Position numbers and translations under genes: made by a program. The notes below the pieces were generated by a model that worked only from the letters and a program-made list of their open reading frames with translations, was not told the DNA's origin and ran no database searches. From an uncultured Alistipes sp. (GTDB taxonomy: Bacteria; Bacteroidota; Bacteroidia; Bacteroidales; Rikenellaceae), in contig CANASP010000009.1 in NCBI GenBank assembly GCA_947364365.1, positions 1 to 64,000 on the forward strand: DNA of 64,000 nucleotides, read 5' to 3'. Of this stretch, positions 24,299 through 33,086 are shown in pieces (position 1 is the first letter of the stretch; each line of letters starts with the position of its first letter).

Positions 24299-27043
24299 AT
24301 GACGACATCTTCCCGACCCTTCCGATTACAGCGAGCGCTCGTCGCGTTCGCGACCGCAGCGGCCCTCCTCGTCTGCATCCCCTCCTACGGCGGCCCTTCG
24401 GCCCTGTCCGACCGGGCGAAGGCGAGCGCCTCCTCGGCCCTCGGCAAACGGTTCGCGCCGGCGCACCTCAACGACCGGATCATCCACCTCGCGGAAAAAG
24501 GGACCTGGCGGGCCAGGGCCGACGGGGCCTGGGCCCATCTGCAATGGGACGCGCCCCAATACATCGGCCGGGTGGTGATCTACAATTCGGCGACGGAGCG
24601 CTACCGCGCCAAGAGCGGCGAGCTGCAATTCGCCGACGGCTCCGCCATCCCGGTCGAGCTCCCCGCCGACGGCAGCGCGCTGTCGGTCGAGGTCGGCGAG
24701 CGGCGGAGCGACTTCGTGCGCTTCGTCGTCGGCGAGTGCGCGGGCGACGAGGTCGAGCTGTCGGAGATCGAGGTCTTCCCCTCGCCCCGGCAGTTCGACG
24801 AGCCCCTGGCGTGGGTGGATCCCTACATCGAGACCGACCGCGGTCGTTTCTTCTTCTTCATCACCGGACAGCGCCCCTACGGCATGATCGGCGCGGCCCC
24901 CATGACCAAGAACTGGAACAACGGCGGCGGCGGATACGCCCACTTCTCGAAAGAGATTCTCGGCTTCCCGCAGATCCACGCCTGGACGATCTCGGGGCTC
25001 AACCTGATGCCCGCCCCGGCCACGGCCGATCCCACTCTGGGCGAGGAGAGCTGGAAGTCGGCCTTCAGCCACGACGACGAGATCGTGCAGCCGGGCTACC
25101 ACCGCGTCTACCTGCAAACCAACAAGGTGTGGGTCGAGCAGACCGCCACCGAGCGCGTGAGCTTCTACCGCTTCAAGTGGACCGAGGGGCTCGACGCGCA
25201 GCTGCTGTTGTCGCTCAACGGCCTGCTCGGCAACAGCCGCATGACCAACGCCTCGGTCCGGCGCGTCAACGACCGCGAGTTCGCCGGTTCGGTGAGCTCG
25301 GTCGACCGCGCCTACAACGTCGGGCCCCACGACTTCAAGATCTACTTCGTGGCGCAGGTCGACCGACCCTTCGACTCGTTCGACGGCTGGAACGACGGCA
25401 AGGTCCTCCGCGACGTAACGGCGGTCGGCGGCGACACGGCCGGCGTCTCGCTGGCCTACCGCGTCGCGGCGGGCGACGAGGTGCGCATGAAGATCGCCGT
25501 GTCGTTCACGAACATCGAGAACGCCTACCGCAACCTCGCGGCCGAGTGCCCGACCTGGGATTTCGACGCCGTGAAGGAGGATACGCGCCGGATCTGGAAC
25601 GAGTGGCTCGGCAAGATCGACGTCAAGGGCGGCACCGAGGCCCAGCGGACGAAGTTCTACACCGACCTGTGGCACGTGCTGCTGGGGCGCCACCGCATCA
25701 ACGACGTCAACGGCGACTACCCCGACCGGACGGTCGGCCGCGAGAAGATCATCTGGAACCAGAACGGCGCCATCATCGACCCCGTCTTCCGGATCCGCAA
25801 CACGGGACTCGGCGCCGACGGCAAGCCGCTGCACAACATGTACAACTCCGACGCCTTCTGGCTCACGCAGTGGAACCTCAACGTGCTGTGGGGACTGGCC
25901 TGGCCCGAGATACTGGACGACATGGCCGCGTCGCTGGTGGAGTATTCGCTCAACGGCGGCCTGATCCCGCGCGGCCCCTCGGGCGGCGGCTACTCCTTCA
26001 TCATGACCGGCTGCCCGGGCACGAACCTCATCGCCAGCGCCTGCATGAAGGATCTGCTGACCAAGGAGGACCCGATGACGGCCTACGAGCAGGTCAAGCG
26101 CAACCACATGCCGGGCGGCATGATGGGCAGCCCGCGCGAGCTGGCCTTCTACATCGACAAGGGCTGGTTCGAGAACAGCGCGGGGATCACCGTCGAGGCG
26201 GCCTTCCAGGACTGGGGCGCGGCGCAGATGGCCTACAAACTGGGGCTGAAAGCGGACTACGACTACTTCCTCAAGCGGTCGGCGTCGTGGAAAAACTGCT
26301 TCAACCCCGAGCTCAAACTCCTCTTCCCCAAGAACGCCGAGGGCAAGTTCACGCACGGGGATCCGCTCTCGCCGGCCGGCTTCGTGGAGGCCAACGCCTG
26401 GCAGGCCACCTTCGGCATCTCGCACGACATCGCCGGGCTGTCGAAACTCATGGGCGGCAACGACGTATTGTGCTCGATGCTCGACTCGGCCTTCCGTCAC
26501 GAGGCGCCCAACGCCTTCACCCACAGCTACGGCAACGGATACATCAGCTACGCCAACCAGCCCGGCTGCTCCAACGCCCACGTCTTCAGCTACGCCGGGG
26601 CGCCCTGGATGACGCAGTACTGGGTCCGTCAGGTCAACGAGAAGGCCTACGGCGGCACGACCCCCGAGCTGGGTTACGGCGGCCACGACGAGGACCAGGG
26701 ACAGATGGGCGGCGTGAGCGCGCTGATGTCGCTGGGGTTGTTCAACATCCTGGGATCGGAGTCGCAGCGCCCCTTCTACGAGATCACGGCCCCCGTCTTC
26801 GACGAGATCACCATCGCGCTCGATAAGAAGTACTACCGCGGCGACAAGTTCGTCATCCGCACCTACGGCAACTCGGCCGAGAACTGCTACATCCAGCGCG
26901 TGAAGCTCAACGGCGAGGAGCTGACCGACTTCTGGTTCTACCACGACCAGTTCGCCGAGGGCGGTCTGCTGGAGATCTGGCTCGGCAGCGAGCCCAACAA
27001 GCAATGGGGCACGGGCCGCTACCCCACCGTCGGCGCCGAGTAG
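24299..27043 (+). CDS. GH92-like alpha-mannosidase, secreted
   Basis: The 914-residue protein has a signal peptide or N-terminal anchor (hydrophobic stretch about 15-27). A discoidin-like beta domain follows (about 35-165, with HLQWDAPQYIGRVVIYN). The catalytic region begins WVDPYIET and has GH92 landmarks: FFFITGQRPYG, DLWHVLLGRH, MYNSDAFWLTQWNL, IMTGCPGTNLI, ANAWQATFGISHD and GYGGHDEDQGQMGG. Canonical GH92 enzymes, which cleave alpha-mannosides of host N-glycans or yeast mannan using Ca2+, end with a DxGQMSAWYV-type block. Here GQMGGVSALMSLG differs, so this is a divergent member. Substrate is inferred only from family. Confidence 0.8.
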   Translation: MTTSSRPFRLQRALVAFATAAALLVCIPSYGGPSALSDRAKASASSALGKRFAPAHLNDRIIHLAEKGTWRARADGAWAHLQWDAPQYIGRVVIYNSATERYRAKSGELQFADGSAIPVELPADGSALSVEVGERRSDFVRFVVGECAGDEVELSEIEVFPSPRQFDEPLAWVDPYIETDRGRFFFFITGQRPYGMIGAAPMTKNWNNGGGGYAHFSKEILGFPQIHAWTISGLNLMPAPATADPTLGEESWKSAFSHDDEIVQPGYHRVYLQTNKVWVEQTATERVSFYRFKWTEGLDAQLLLSLNGLLGNSRMTNASVRRVNDREFAGSVSSVDRAYNVGPHDFKIYFVAQVDRPFDSFDGWNDGKVLRDVTAVGGDTAGVSLAYRVAAGDEVRMKIAVSFTNIENAYRNLAAECPTWDFDAVKEDTRRIWNEWLGKIDVKGGTEAQRTKFYTDLWHVLLGRHRINDVNGDYPDRTVGREKIIWNQNGAIIDPVFRIRNTGLGADGKPLHNMYNSDAFWLTQWNLNVLWGLAWPEILDDMAASLVEYSLNGGLIPRGPSGGGYSFIMTGCPGTNLIASACMKDLLTKEDPMTAYEQVKRNHMPGGMMGSPRELAFYIDKGWFENSAGITVEAAFQDWGAAQMAYKLGLKADYDYFLKRSASWKNCFNPELKLLFPKNAEGKFTHGDPLSPAGFVEANAWQATFGISHDIAGLSKLMGGNDVLCSMLDSAFRHEAPNAFTHSYGNGYISYANQPGCSNAHVFSYAGAPWMTQYWVRQVNEKAYGGTTPELGYGGHDEDQGQMGGVSALMSLGLFNILGSESQRPFYEITAPVFDEITIALDKKYYRGDKFVIRTYGNSAENCYIQRVKLNGEELTDFWFYHDQFAEGGLLEIWLGSEPNKQWGTGRYPTVGAE

Positions 27044-27116
27044 CGCCGGGCAGCGCTGCCGGATAGTCGCCGGGCGCGCCGCCGGTGCGAAACGCCGGAG
27101 CCGCCCGCAAAAAGCG

Positions 27117-27150
27117 AAGCGTCCGCAACCTCTCGGGTTGCGGACGCTTT
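27117..27150. terminator. Bidirectional terminator between GH92-like and nucleotidyltransferase genes
   Basis: AAGCGTCCGCAACC pairs perfectly with GGTTGCGGACGCTT over 14 bp, loop TCTCG. A T-run follows on the plus side and an A-rich stretch precedes it. It separates two convergent genes. Confidence 0.88.
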
Positions 27151-27180
27151 TCCTTTATGGCGTTTATGACGCCCGGGACG

Positions 27181-28080
27181 CTACCAGAGCTTCTCGGGGT
27201 ACTCGCCCGCGTCGATGAGGGCGCGGATCTTGTCGACGACGCCCTGGCGGTCGGCGGCATAGGTCACGCCGAACCACTTGGCCGTCGTGTCGAGCACCTC
27301 GACCGTGGCCTTGCTCTTGACGATCAGGTCGTTGACCACCAGCGGGATGAAGAACTCGGCCTTGGGCTTGTCGATGTTCTCGGCGAGGAAGCGCCGGAAG
27401 TGCTCCTCCGAGTAGGCGAAGTAGTCGGGCGTGAAGCCCCACATGTTCATCGACACGGGGGTCGTGTCGGGCGTCGTCTCGGGCTTGCCGTCGTCGCCCG
27501 TGAAGGTGATCTCACCGTCGACGCGGGCGATGTCGGTGCGCTCGACCACGCCCGTGAGGTAGCCCTCGTCGTTGGTCTGGCAGATGCCGCGCGCCACCGT
27601 GCCGCTCTCCGAAAGGGTGTTGCCCACGCGGTAGCCCACCATGCAGTAGGCGTCGCGCCCCTCGGCCTTCGAGAGCCACTCGCCCAGCACGCGGAAGCCG
27701 TCGCGGCCGTAGAAGTCGTCGGCGTTGATGACGGCGAAGGGCTCCTTGATGACCTCCTTGCCCATCAGCACGGCGTGGTTGGTACCCCACGGCTTGACGC
27801 GCTCCTCGGGACGGACGAAGCCCTCGGGCAGGTCGTCGATCGACTGGAAGACCACCTCGACGGGGATATGGTTCTCGTACTTGGAGAGGACCTTCTCGCG
27901 GAAATCCTGCTCGAAATCCTTGCGGATGACGAAGACGACCTTGCCGAAGCCGCCGCGGATGGCGTCGAAGATCGAATAGTCCATGATGGTCTCGCCGTTG
28001 GGGCCCAGACCGTCGAGCTGCTTCAGACCGCCGTAGCGCGATCCCATGCCCGCAGCCAGCACGAATAACGTAGGTTTCAT
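27181..28080 (-). CDS. Sugar-nucleotide-type nucleotidyltransferase
   Basis: The 299-residue protein opens with the nucleotidyltransferase signature LAAGMGSRYGGLKQ and has further blocks GETIMDYSIFDA, VKPWGTNHAVL and INADDFYGRDGF. These features match NTP-transferases that activate sugar phosphates (UDP-glucose pyrophosphorylase or similar). The exact sugar and nucleotide are not clear, and the C-terminal domain (about 210-299) does not identify them. A possible minus-strand -7 box TATCTTCG lies at 28125-28118. The gene stands alone between convergent and same-strand neighbours. Confidence 0.8.
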   Translation of the reverse strand: MKPTLFVLAAGMGSRYGGLKQLDGLGPNGETIMDYSIFDAIRGGFGKVVFVIRKDFEQDFREKVLSKYENHIPVEVVFQSIDDLPEGFVRPEERVKPWGTNHAVLMGKEVIKEPFAVINADDFYGRDGFRVLGEWLSKAEGRDAYCMVGYRVGNTLSESGTVARGICQTNDEGYLTGVVERTDIARVDGEITFTGDDGKPETTPDTTPVSMNMWGFTPDYFAYSEEHFRRFLAENIDKPKAEFFIPLVVNDLIVKSKATVEVLDTTAKWFGVTYAADRQGVVDKIRALIDAGEYPEKLW

Positions 28081-28175
28081 TGTATGGGTTTTGTGATGAT
28101 TGTTCGCTTTCGCACCCCGAAGATAACGATTTTTTCGGTTCGACGGTCAGATCCGGATATAAATCCGTCGCCGCG

Positions 28176-29231
28176 TCAGCAGACCCACTTCGCGACGAAA
28201 TAGCCGCCCGCGACGAGCCAGACGTAGAGCCCGCCGGCCACGAGGAAGGGTTTGACGCCCGCCTGGCGGAACTTGTCGAGGCTCGTCTCGGCGCCGAGGG
28301 CCGTCATGGCCATGGTAAGCAGGAAGGTGTCGAACGCATTGATGGCATCGACCGCCGTGTCGAGCGCGCCGGAGGGGATGAACGCCAGGCCGCGCAGGAG
28401 CGAGTGGAGGCCGATGACGGCCAGGAACCAGAAGGCGAACCACGGAACGGCGATCTTCCGCTTGCCCGAGGCCGCCTCCGCCGTGGTGCCGCGCCGGGCG
28501 AGCAGCAGTCCCATCGCCACCAGCACGGGCGCGAGCATCATCACGCGGATCATCTTGGTGATCGTCGCGGCATCGGCCGCATGGCCGCCCGCGGCGTCGA
28601 TGGCGGCCCCGGCACCCACCACATGGGCCACCTCGTGGAGCGTCGCGCCCACATAGACGGCGACGCCCTGCTCCGAGAGGCCGTCGAGCCAGCCGGCACG
28701 GAACATCACCGGATAGAGGAACATCGAGAGCGTGCCGAAGAGGACCACCGTCGAGACGGCGACGGCCGTCTTGTGGGGCTCGCAGCGCACGACCGGCTCG
28801 GCACCGAGCACGGCGGCGGCGCCGCAGATGGCGCTGCCCGTGGCAGTCATGAGCGCCGTCTGCGTGTCGAGACGCAGCAGACGCCCCAGCGCAAGGCCCA
28901 GCAGGAGCGTCACGACGACGACGATGGCGTCGGCCGCGACAGCCGGGAGACCGATCGCGGCGACCTGCTGGAAGGTAAGCCGGAAACCGTAGAGCACGAC
29001 GCCCAGGCGCAGCAGCGTCTTCGAGCAGAAACGGATGCCCGGGACCCACGTCTCGGGCAGCTTGTTGCGCAGGCTGTTGGCATAGAGCATGCCCAGCAGG
29101 ATGCCCACGACGAGCGGACTGAGCGACAGCCGCCGGACGAAATCGAACCCGGCGATGTAGAACGCCGAGAACGAAAAGAGTACGACGAGCAGGATGCCGT
29201 GCAGAACCTCGCCTCTGTTTTCCTTGAACAT
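28176..29231 (-). CDS. YeiH/UPF0324 family putative sulfate exporter
   Basis: From the ATG at 29231 the product is 351 residues with about ten hydrophobic helices. Conserved family segments include LSPLVVGILLGMLYAN, SKTLLRLGVVLYGFRLT, TGSAICGAAAV, GATLHEVAHVVGAG and TALGAETSLDKF. The family is annotated as a sulfate exporter, though direct evidence is limited. It lies 16 bp after nrnA's stop and is probably co-transcribed. The longer upstream frame runs inside nrnA and was rejected. Confidence 0.88.
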   Translation of the reverse strand: MFKENRGEVLHGILLVVLFSFSAFYIAGFDFVRRLSLSPLVVGILLGMLYANSLRNKLPETWVPGIRFCSKTLLRLGVVLYGFRLTFQQVAAIGLPAVAADAIVVVVTLLLGLALGRLLRLDTQTALMTATGSAICGAAAVLGAEPVVRCEPHKTAVAVSTVVLFGTLSMFLYPVMFRAGWLDGLSEQGVAVYVGATLHEVAHVVGAGAAIDAAGGHAADAATITKMIRVMMLAPVLVAMGLLLARRGTTAEAASGKRKIAVPWFAFWFLAVIGLHSLLRGLAFIPSGALDTAVDAINAFDTFLLTMAMTALGAETSLDKFRQAGVKPFLVAGGLYVWLVAGGYFVAKWVC

Positions 29232-29247
29232 AACGACCGATTGTGGT

Positions 29248-30279
29248 TTAGCCGAGGTGGCCCTCGGCGGCAAACTCGCGCACGGCGGCCACGTAGCGTT
29301 CGATCGTGCGCTCCATCGTATCGAACGACTTGCCGCCCGCGGCATTCTTATGGCCACCGCCCTCGAAGTACCTGCGGGCGAAGAGGTTGACGTCGACCTC
29401 GCCGCGCGAGCGCAGCGACACGCGGATGAACTTGCGGTGGGCGAGGAACATCGCCGTCATCTTCATCTTCTTGATGGTCAGCGGATAGTTGACGAAACCC
29501 TCGCTGTCGCCCTGCTGGAAGCGGAAGCGGCGCATCTCGGCCTCGGTGAGCGACATGTAGGCCACCGTCCCTTGCTCGATAAGCTGCATCTTGCGGTTGA
29601 TGACGTAGCCGAACAGCCGCGCACGGTCCTCGGTATAGGCGTTGTAGACGCTGTTGTGGATGTCGGGGATGCGGATGCCCCGCTCGACGAGCACCGCCAC
29701 GGCGCGGAACAGTTCGGGGGTGAGCGACGAGAAGGCGAAGTTGCCCGTGTCGGTCATGAGCCCCACGTAGAGCGCCTCGGCCATCTCGCGCGTGATCGTC
29801 GCGGTGCCCCACAGCGCCTCGATCAGGCAGTAGACCACGAAGCAGGTCGACGACGCCTCGGGGTGGGAGAACGACAGGTCGAACTCGGGAGCGGGCGCGA
29901 GGTGGTGGTCGATGAGCACGCGCGGCGCCGCGGTGTTGGCCCCGATGGCCTCGCTGAGGATCTCGAGCCGCGAGATGGCGTTGAAGTCGAGGCAGAAGAG
30001 GAGGTCGGCCTCGGCGAGCGCCCGCACGGCACGCCCCTCCGCGTCGGTCTTGAAGACGACGACCTCGTCGATGCCGGGCATCCAATCGAGAAAATAGGGG
30101 TATTTGTTGGGCACGATGCAGGTCACCGAATGGCCCAGGGCGCGCAGGGCCGCGGCCCAGGCGAGCGACGAGCCCACGGCATCGCCGTCGGGGTTGGTAT
30201 GGGAGAGCAGGACGATGCGGCGCGCGGGCTCGGAGAGCAGTGCGCGCAGGCGGTCGAGATTTTCGGCGGAGAGCTTCAT
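29248..30279 (-). CDS. nrnA: DHH-family bifunctional oligoribonuclease / PAP phosphatase NrnA
   Basis: NrnA-type enzymes degrade 2-5 nt RNA and dephosphorylate 3'-phosphoadenosine-5'-phosphate (pAp), a by-product of sulfate assimilation. The 343-residue protein has the DHH domain motifs LLSHTNPDGDAVGSS, FCLDFN and LIDHH, then LMTDTGNF. The DHHA1 C-terminal domain ends in the glycine-rich RRYFEGGGHKNAAGG. The start at 30279 precedes the conserved region by a normal distance. A clean promoter sits just upstream. The sulfate-transporter-like gene follows in the same operon. Confidence 0.92.
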   Translation of the reverse strand: MKLSAENLDRLRALLSEPARRIVLLSHTNPDGDAVGSSLAWAAALRALGHSVTCIVPNKYPYFLDWMPGIDEVVVFKTDAEGRAVRALAEADLLFCLDFNAISRLEILSEAIGANTAAPRVLIDHHLAPAPEFDLSFSHPEASSTCFVVYCLIEALWGTATITREMAEALYVGLMTDTGNFAFSSLTPELFRAVAVLVERGIRIPDIHNSVYNAYTEDRARLFGYVINRKMQLIEQGTVAYMSLTEAEMRRFRFQQGDSEGFVNYPLTIKKMKMTAMFLAHRKFIRVSLRSRGEVDVNLFARRYFEGGGHKNAAGGKSFDTMERTIERYVAAVREFAAEGHLG

Positions 30280-30297
30280 GGCCAGAGGATTTGCGAA

Positions 30298-30329
30298 CAA
30301 AGATATAAAAAAAACGGGAGCGCGGCAAA
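30298..30329 (-). promoter_or_regulatory. Promoter of nrnA-yeiH operon
   Basis: On the minus strand TTTG (30329-30326), 20 bases, TATCTTTG (30305-30298), 18 bp upstream of the nrnA ATG. Confidence 0.75.
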
Positions 30330-30351
30330 TAGCGCCCGGCGGAAGAGGGAC

Positions 30352-30381
30352 CGGGGCCGTCTCCCGAAGGAAACGGCCCCG
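30352..30381 (-). terminator. Hairpin after the GH84 gene
   Basis: CGGGGCCGT pairs with ACGGCCCCG with further pairing inside, ending in a TTCG-like loop on the minus strand. The T-run is poor, and it lies 23 bp past the GH84 stop. Confidence 0.5.
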
Positions 30382-30403
30382 ATCCGAAGCGTGCGCGGCA
30401 GGT

Positions 30404-32950
30404 TCATCGGCGCGCCGAGGGGATGATCTCGAAGAGCTCGCCCTCGCCCTCGACGACGATGCGCGCGGCACCCGGCTCGACGGCGATGTCGAAGAGCGGC
30501 TCGACGACTGCCGCCGACGAGAGCTTGTGCCCGTCGGCGGCCAGCTGCGAGACGACGACCGGACGGTCGAGCGCTCCGAACAGCAGCGTGTACCGGGCGG
30601 CGCCGGCCAGCGGCTCGAAGGCCAGACGGCCCTTCAGCGCGACCGAAGTGGCGGGATTGCCGTCGAAGGCGCGGAGCGCCGAGGCGACGTCGTCGGCCTC
30701 GACGACGAAGCCCAGCGTCGAAGCCTTGACCGGGTTGACCGAGAAGGTGCGCACGGCGGCCCAGTTGCGCTTCTCCGACGGGAGCTTGCGCAGGCGCACG
30801 TAGCGGGCGGCCACGGGCTCGCCCTCCCAGCGGATCTCGTACTGCTTGTCGAGTTCGTCGGCGAGCACGGTCCACTCGCGGCCCGTCGCCGAGCATTCGA
30901 GCACGGCACGGTCGAAGTAGTCGACGTCGTCGACCGAGTTGCGGCCCTGGAGGATCTCCACCTCGCGCACATCGCGCACCGCACCCAGATCGACACCGAT
31001 CCAGTCGCCGGTCTTCTGCGCGGTGCCCGAAGTATAGAAGGTCGAGGCGTCGTTGTCCAGCATCAGCTTGGACTGGGTCGAGCCGGCCGTGCGGAACGAC
31101 CCGATGCCGCGGCCGGCGGTCGGCACCTCGCCCGTCAGCGAGCGGTAGAATCCGGCCGCCAGGTCGTCCATCGCCTGCTCGTAGAAGGGTTGCAGGCGCA
31201 GCGTGCCCAGTTTGTGGGCGTTGTAGGCGGCGCGGTCGTCGGCCGACATGAGGTTGTCGACATAGGCGGCCCAGAAACCGGCGGCATCGCCCGCCTCGCT
31301 GATCTTTATCAGTTCGAGCGCCTTGCGGCCGCGCGTGCCGAGCTTGCCCAGCTCGGCGAGCCACGGACGCAGCTCGCCGAGGAGCGCTTCGTTGGCGCAG
31401 CCGCGCTCCATGGTGGCGGGCACACGCTCCAGGCGGGCGAACTCGGCCAGCAGGGCGGCGTACTGCGCCTCGGTGTAGTCGTCGACGGGGAAGGTCTCGG
31501 TCTCCCACGACTCGTCGCGGCGGTAGCCCGTCTCGGTGTCGCAGCTGTGGATGGCCAGCGTGCGGTAGGCGTCGCGCACCTCGGGGGCGAGGTAGTCGAA
31601 GGCGCGCTCCCAGCTGTCGATCGGATTATAGGCGGCGATGTTCCAGGTGTAGTCGGCCACGTTGTAGAGGGCGATCTTCGACGCCTCGCCGTGCTCCATG
31701 GGGTTGCTCACCAGACCGCACAGGTCGTCGGCCGTGAGCGACGTGTCGAGGCCGTAGGCCGGGCCCAGCATGAGGATGTGGCGGGCGTAGTCGGTCACGG
31801 GGAAGTTCCACCAGTAGAAGGCCGGGCGCCGGATGCGCGAGTTGACCCACTCGAGCGTCTCGGGGGTCAGGTCGCTGCACACGACGTCGCCCGTCCAGAA
31901 CACCTCGACCGAGGGGTCGAGCGTCTGGCCGTAGATGGCCAGGCTGCCCTGGGGCGTGGGGTTGGCCCACAGCCGCGAATAGTCGGTCGGGCAGACGATG
32001 AGCGACGCCACGTCGCCCTTGGCCTTGACGAAGTCGCGGTCGAGGCGGTTGAGCAGCTCGGTCTGGCGCGCAGGGTTGGTGCCCTCGCCCGAGATGTCGT
32101 CGAAGAAGATGGCGAAGGCGCGCACGCCGAGGTCGTACATGAGGTTGAACTTGCGGACCAGATTGCCGTAGTCCTCCTCGTTCCACTTGATGTCCTGGCC
32201 CGGATGGATGGCCCACACGAAGTCGACGCGGTTGCGGCGGCAGGCCTCGACCAGCTCGCTGAGCTGCCGCGCCTCCTGCTCGGGATAGGGCAGACGCCAG
32301 TTGGGGCAGCTGTGGTAGGGGTCGTCCTTGGGGCCGTAGAGGTAGCTGTTCATCTTCATGCGGCCGTAGAGGTCGATCAGCGACAGGCGCACCTCGTGCG
32401 ACCAAGGGGTGCCGTAGAAGCCCTCCACGACGCCGCGGTAGCGCAGGTCGGGATAGTCGGCGATCTCGACGAAGGGAACCCCCGTGCGGGCCGCGGGGCT
32501 GGCGACGATCTGGCGCAGCGTCTGGAGGCCGTAGAAGGCACCCCGCTCGTCATAGCCCGTGATCGAGATCCCCTTCGCACCGACGGAGAGCTTATAGGCG
32601 CCCGAACGCGCCTCGACTCCCGCGCGGGCGGCCAGCCGGGCACCGAAGTCGATCGTGAGCGCGACCCCCTTGGGAGCGGGCGTGAGGAAGTCGAGATCGG
32701 CGGCGAATCGGCCCTGGCGATCCTTCACCGCCACACCGCCCGAGAGGTCGAGACGCGACGCGGCGTCGACCGAGATCGCGTGGGGCGTGGGGTTGATCGC
32801 CAACCCGCCGCGGTCGAGCCGCTCGCCGGGGACCTTCAGCACGTGCTGCGCCTCGGAGCGCTGGGCGCTCAGGTCGAATTCGGCCTCCTGGGCGGAAGCG
32901 GCGCCGCCCAGCAGCGTGGCGGCGGTAAATAGGGTCAGTAATTTTTTCAT
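30404..32950 (-). CDS. GH84 beta-N-acetylglucosaminidase, secreted
   Basis: The 848-residue protein has a signal peptide (MKK..GGAASAQ). A GH20b-like N-terminal domain follows (about 50-165). The GH84 catalytic barrel is marked by YRGVVEGFYGTPWSHE, YLYGPKDDPYH, the catalytic Asp pair D284-D285 in IFFDDISGEG, and the VFWTGDVVCSDLT block. The C-terminal part includes a discoidin-like domain (about 630-750). GH84 enzymes use substrate-assisted catalysis to remove terminal GlcNAc, including from O-GlcNAc proteins and mucin or hyaluronan fragments. Secretion and the gut setting suggest host glycans. Confidence 0.93.
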   Translation of the reverse strand: MKKLLTLFTAATLLGGAASAQEAEFDLSAQRSEAQHVLKVPGERLDRGGLAINPTPHAISVDAASRLDLSGGVAVKDRQGRFAADLDFLTPAPKGVALTIDFGARLAARAGVEARSGAYKLSVGAKGISITGYDERGAFYGLQTLRQIVASPAARTGVPFVEIADYPDLRYRGVVEGFYGTPWSHEVRLSLIDLYGRMKMNSYLYGPKDDPYHSCPNWRLPYPEQEARQLSELVEACRRNRVDFVWAIHPGQDIKWNEEDYGNLVRKFNLMYDLGVRAFAIFFDDISGEGTNPARQTELLNRLDRDFVKAKGDVASLIVCPTDYSRLWANPTPQGSLAIYGQTLDPSVEVFWTGDVVCSDLTPETLEWVNSRIRRPAFYWWNFPVTDYARHILMLGPAYGLDTSLTADDLCGLVSNPMEHGEASKIALYNVADYTWNIAAYNPIDSWERAFDYLAPEVRDAYRTLAIHSCDTETGYRRDESWETETFPVDDYTEAQYAALLAEFARLERVPATMERGCANEALLGELRPWLAELGKLGTRGRKALELIKISEAGDAAGFWAAYVDNLMSADDRAAYNAHKLGTLRLQPFYEQAMDDLAAGFYRSLTGEVPTAGRGIGSFRTAGSTQSKLMLDNDASTFYTSGTAQKTGDWIGVDLGAVRDVREVEILQGRNSVDDVDYFDRAVLECSATGREWTVLADELDKQYEIRWEGEPVAARYVRLRKLPSEKRNWAAVRTFSVNPVKASTLGFVVEADDVASALRAFDGNPATSVALKGRLAFEPLAGAARYTLLFGALDRPVVVSQLAADGHKLSSAAVVEPLFDIAVEPGAARIVVEGEGELFEIIPSARR

Positions 32951-33035
32951 AAATCAATATAAAAGAAGTTATCGGATTGCACAATCTTTCGACAAGATAG
33001 CCATTTTTTCGCAATCGTCCCAACATCCGCTCACG

Positions 33036-33064
33036 AAAAAGCGCCGCCCGCTGTCGGGCGACGC
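33036..33064 (-). terminator. Intrinsic terminator of the S41 peptidase gene
   Basis: On the minus strand GCGTCGCCCG pairs with CGGGCGGCGC (one G-T pair), followed by five Ts. It is 23 bp past the stop codon. The remaining gap to GH84 (32951-33035) holds only that gene's AT-rich upstream region. Confidence 0.85.
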
Positions 33065-33086
33065 CTTTTACCGAAGATCCCGGCCG

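Noticed and set aside
24326..27004. Minus-strand 892-residue open frame opposite the GH92-like gene
   Set aside because: Val/Gly/Arg/Leu-rich antisense translation with no recognisable motif, while the plus frame has a signal peptide and family blocks. The same reasoning applies to the 893-residue minus frame over the GH2 gene and the minus frames over GH36 and the Bat operon.
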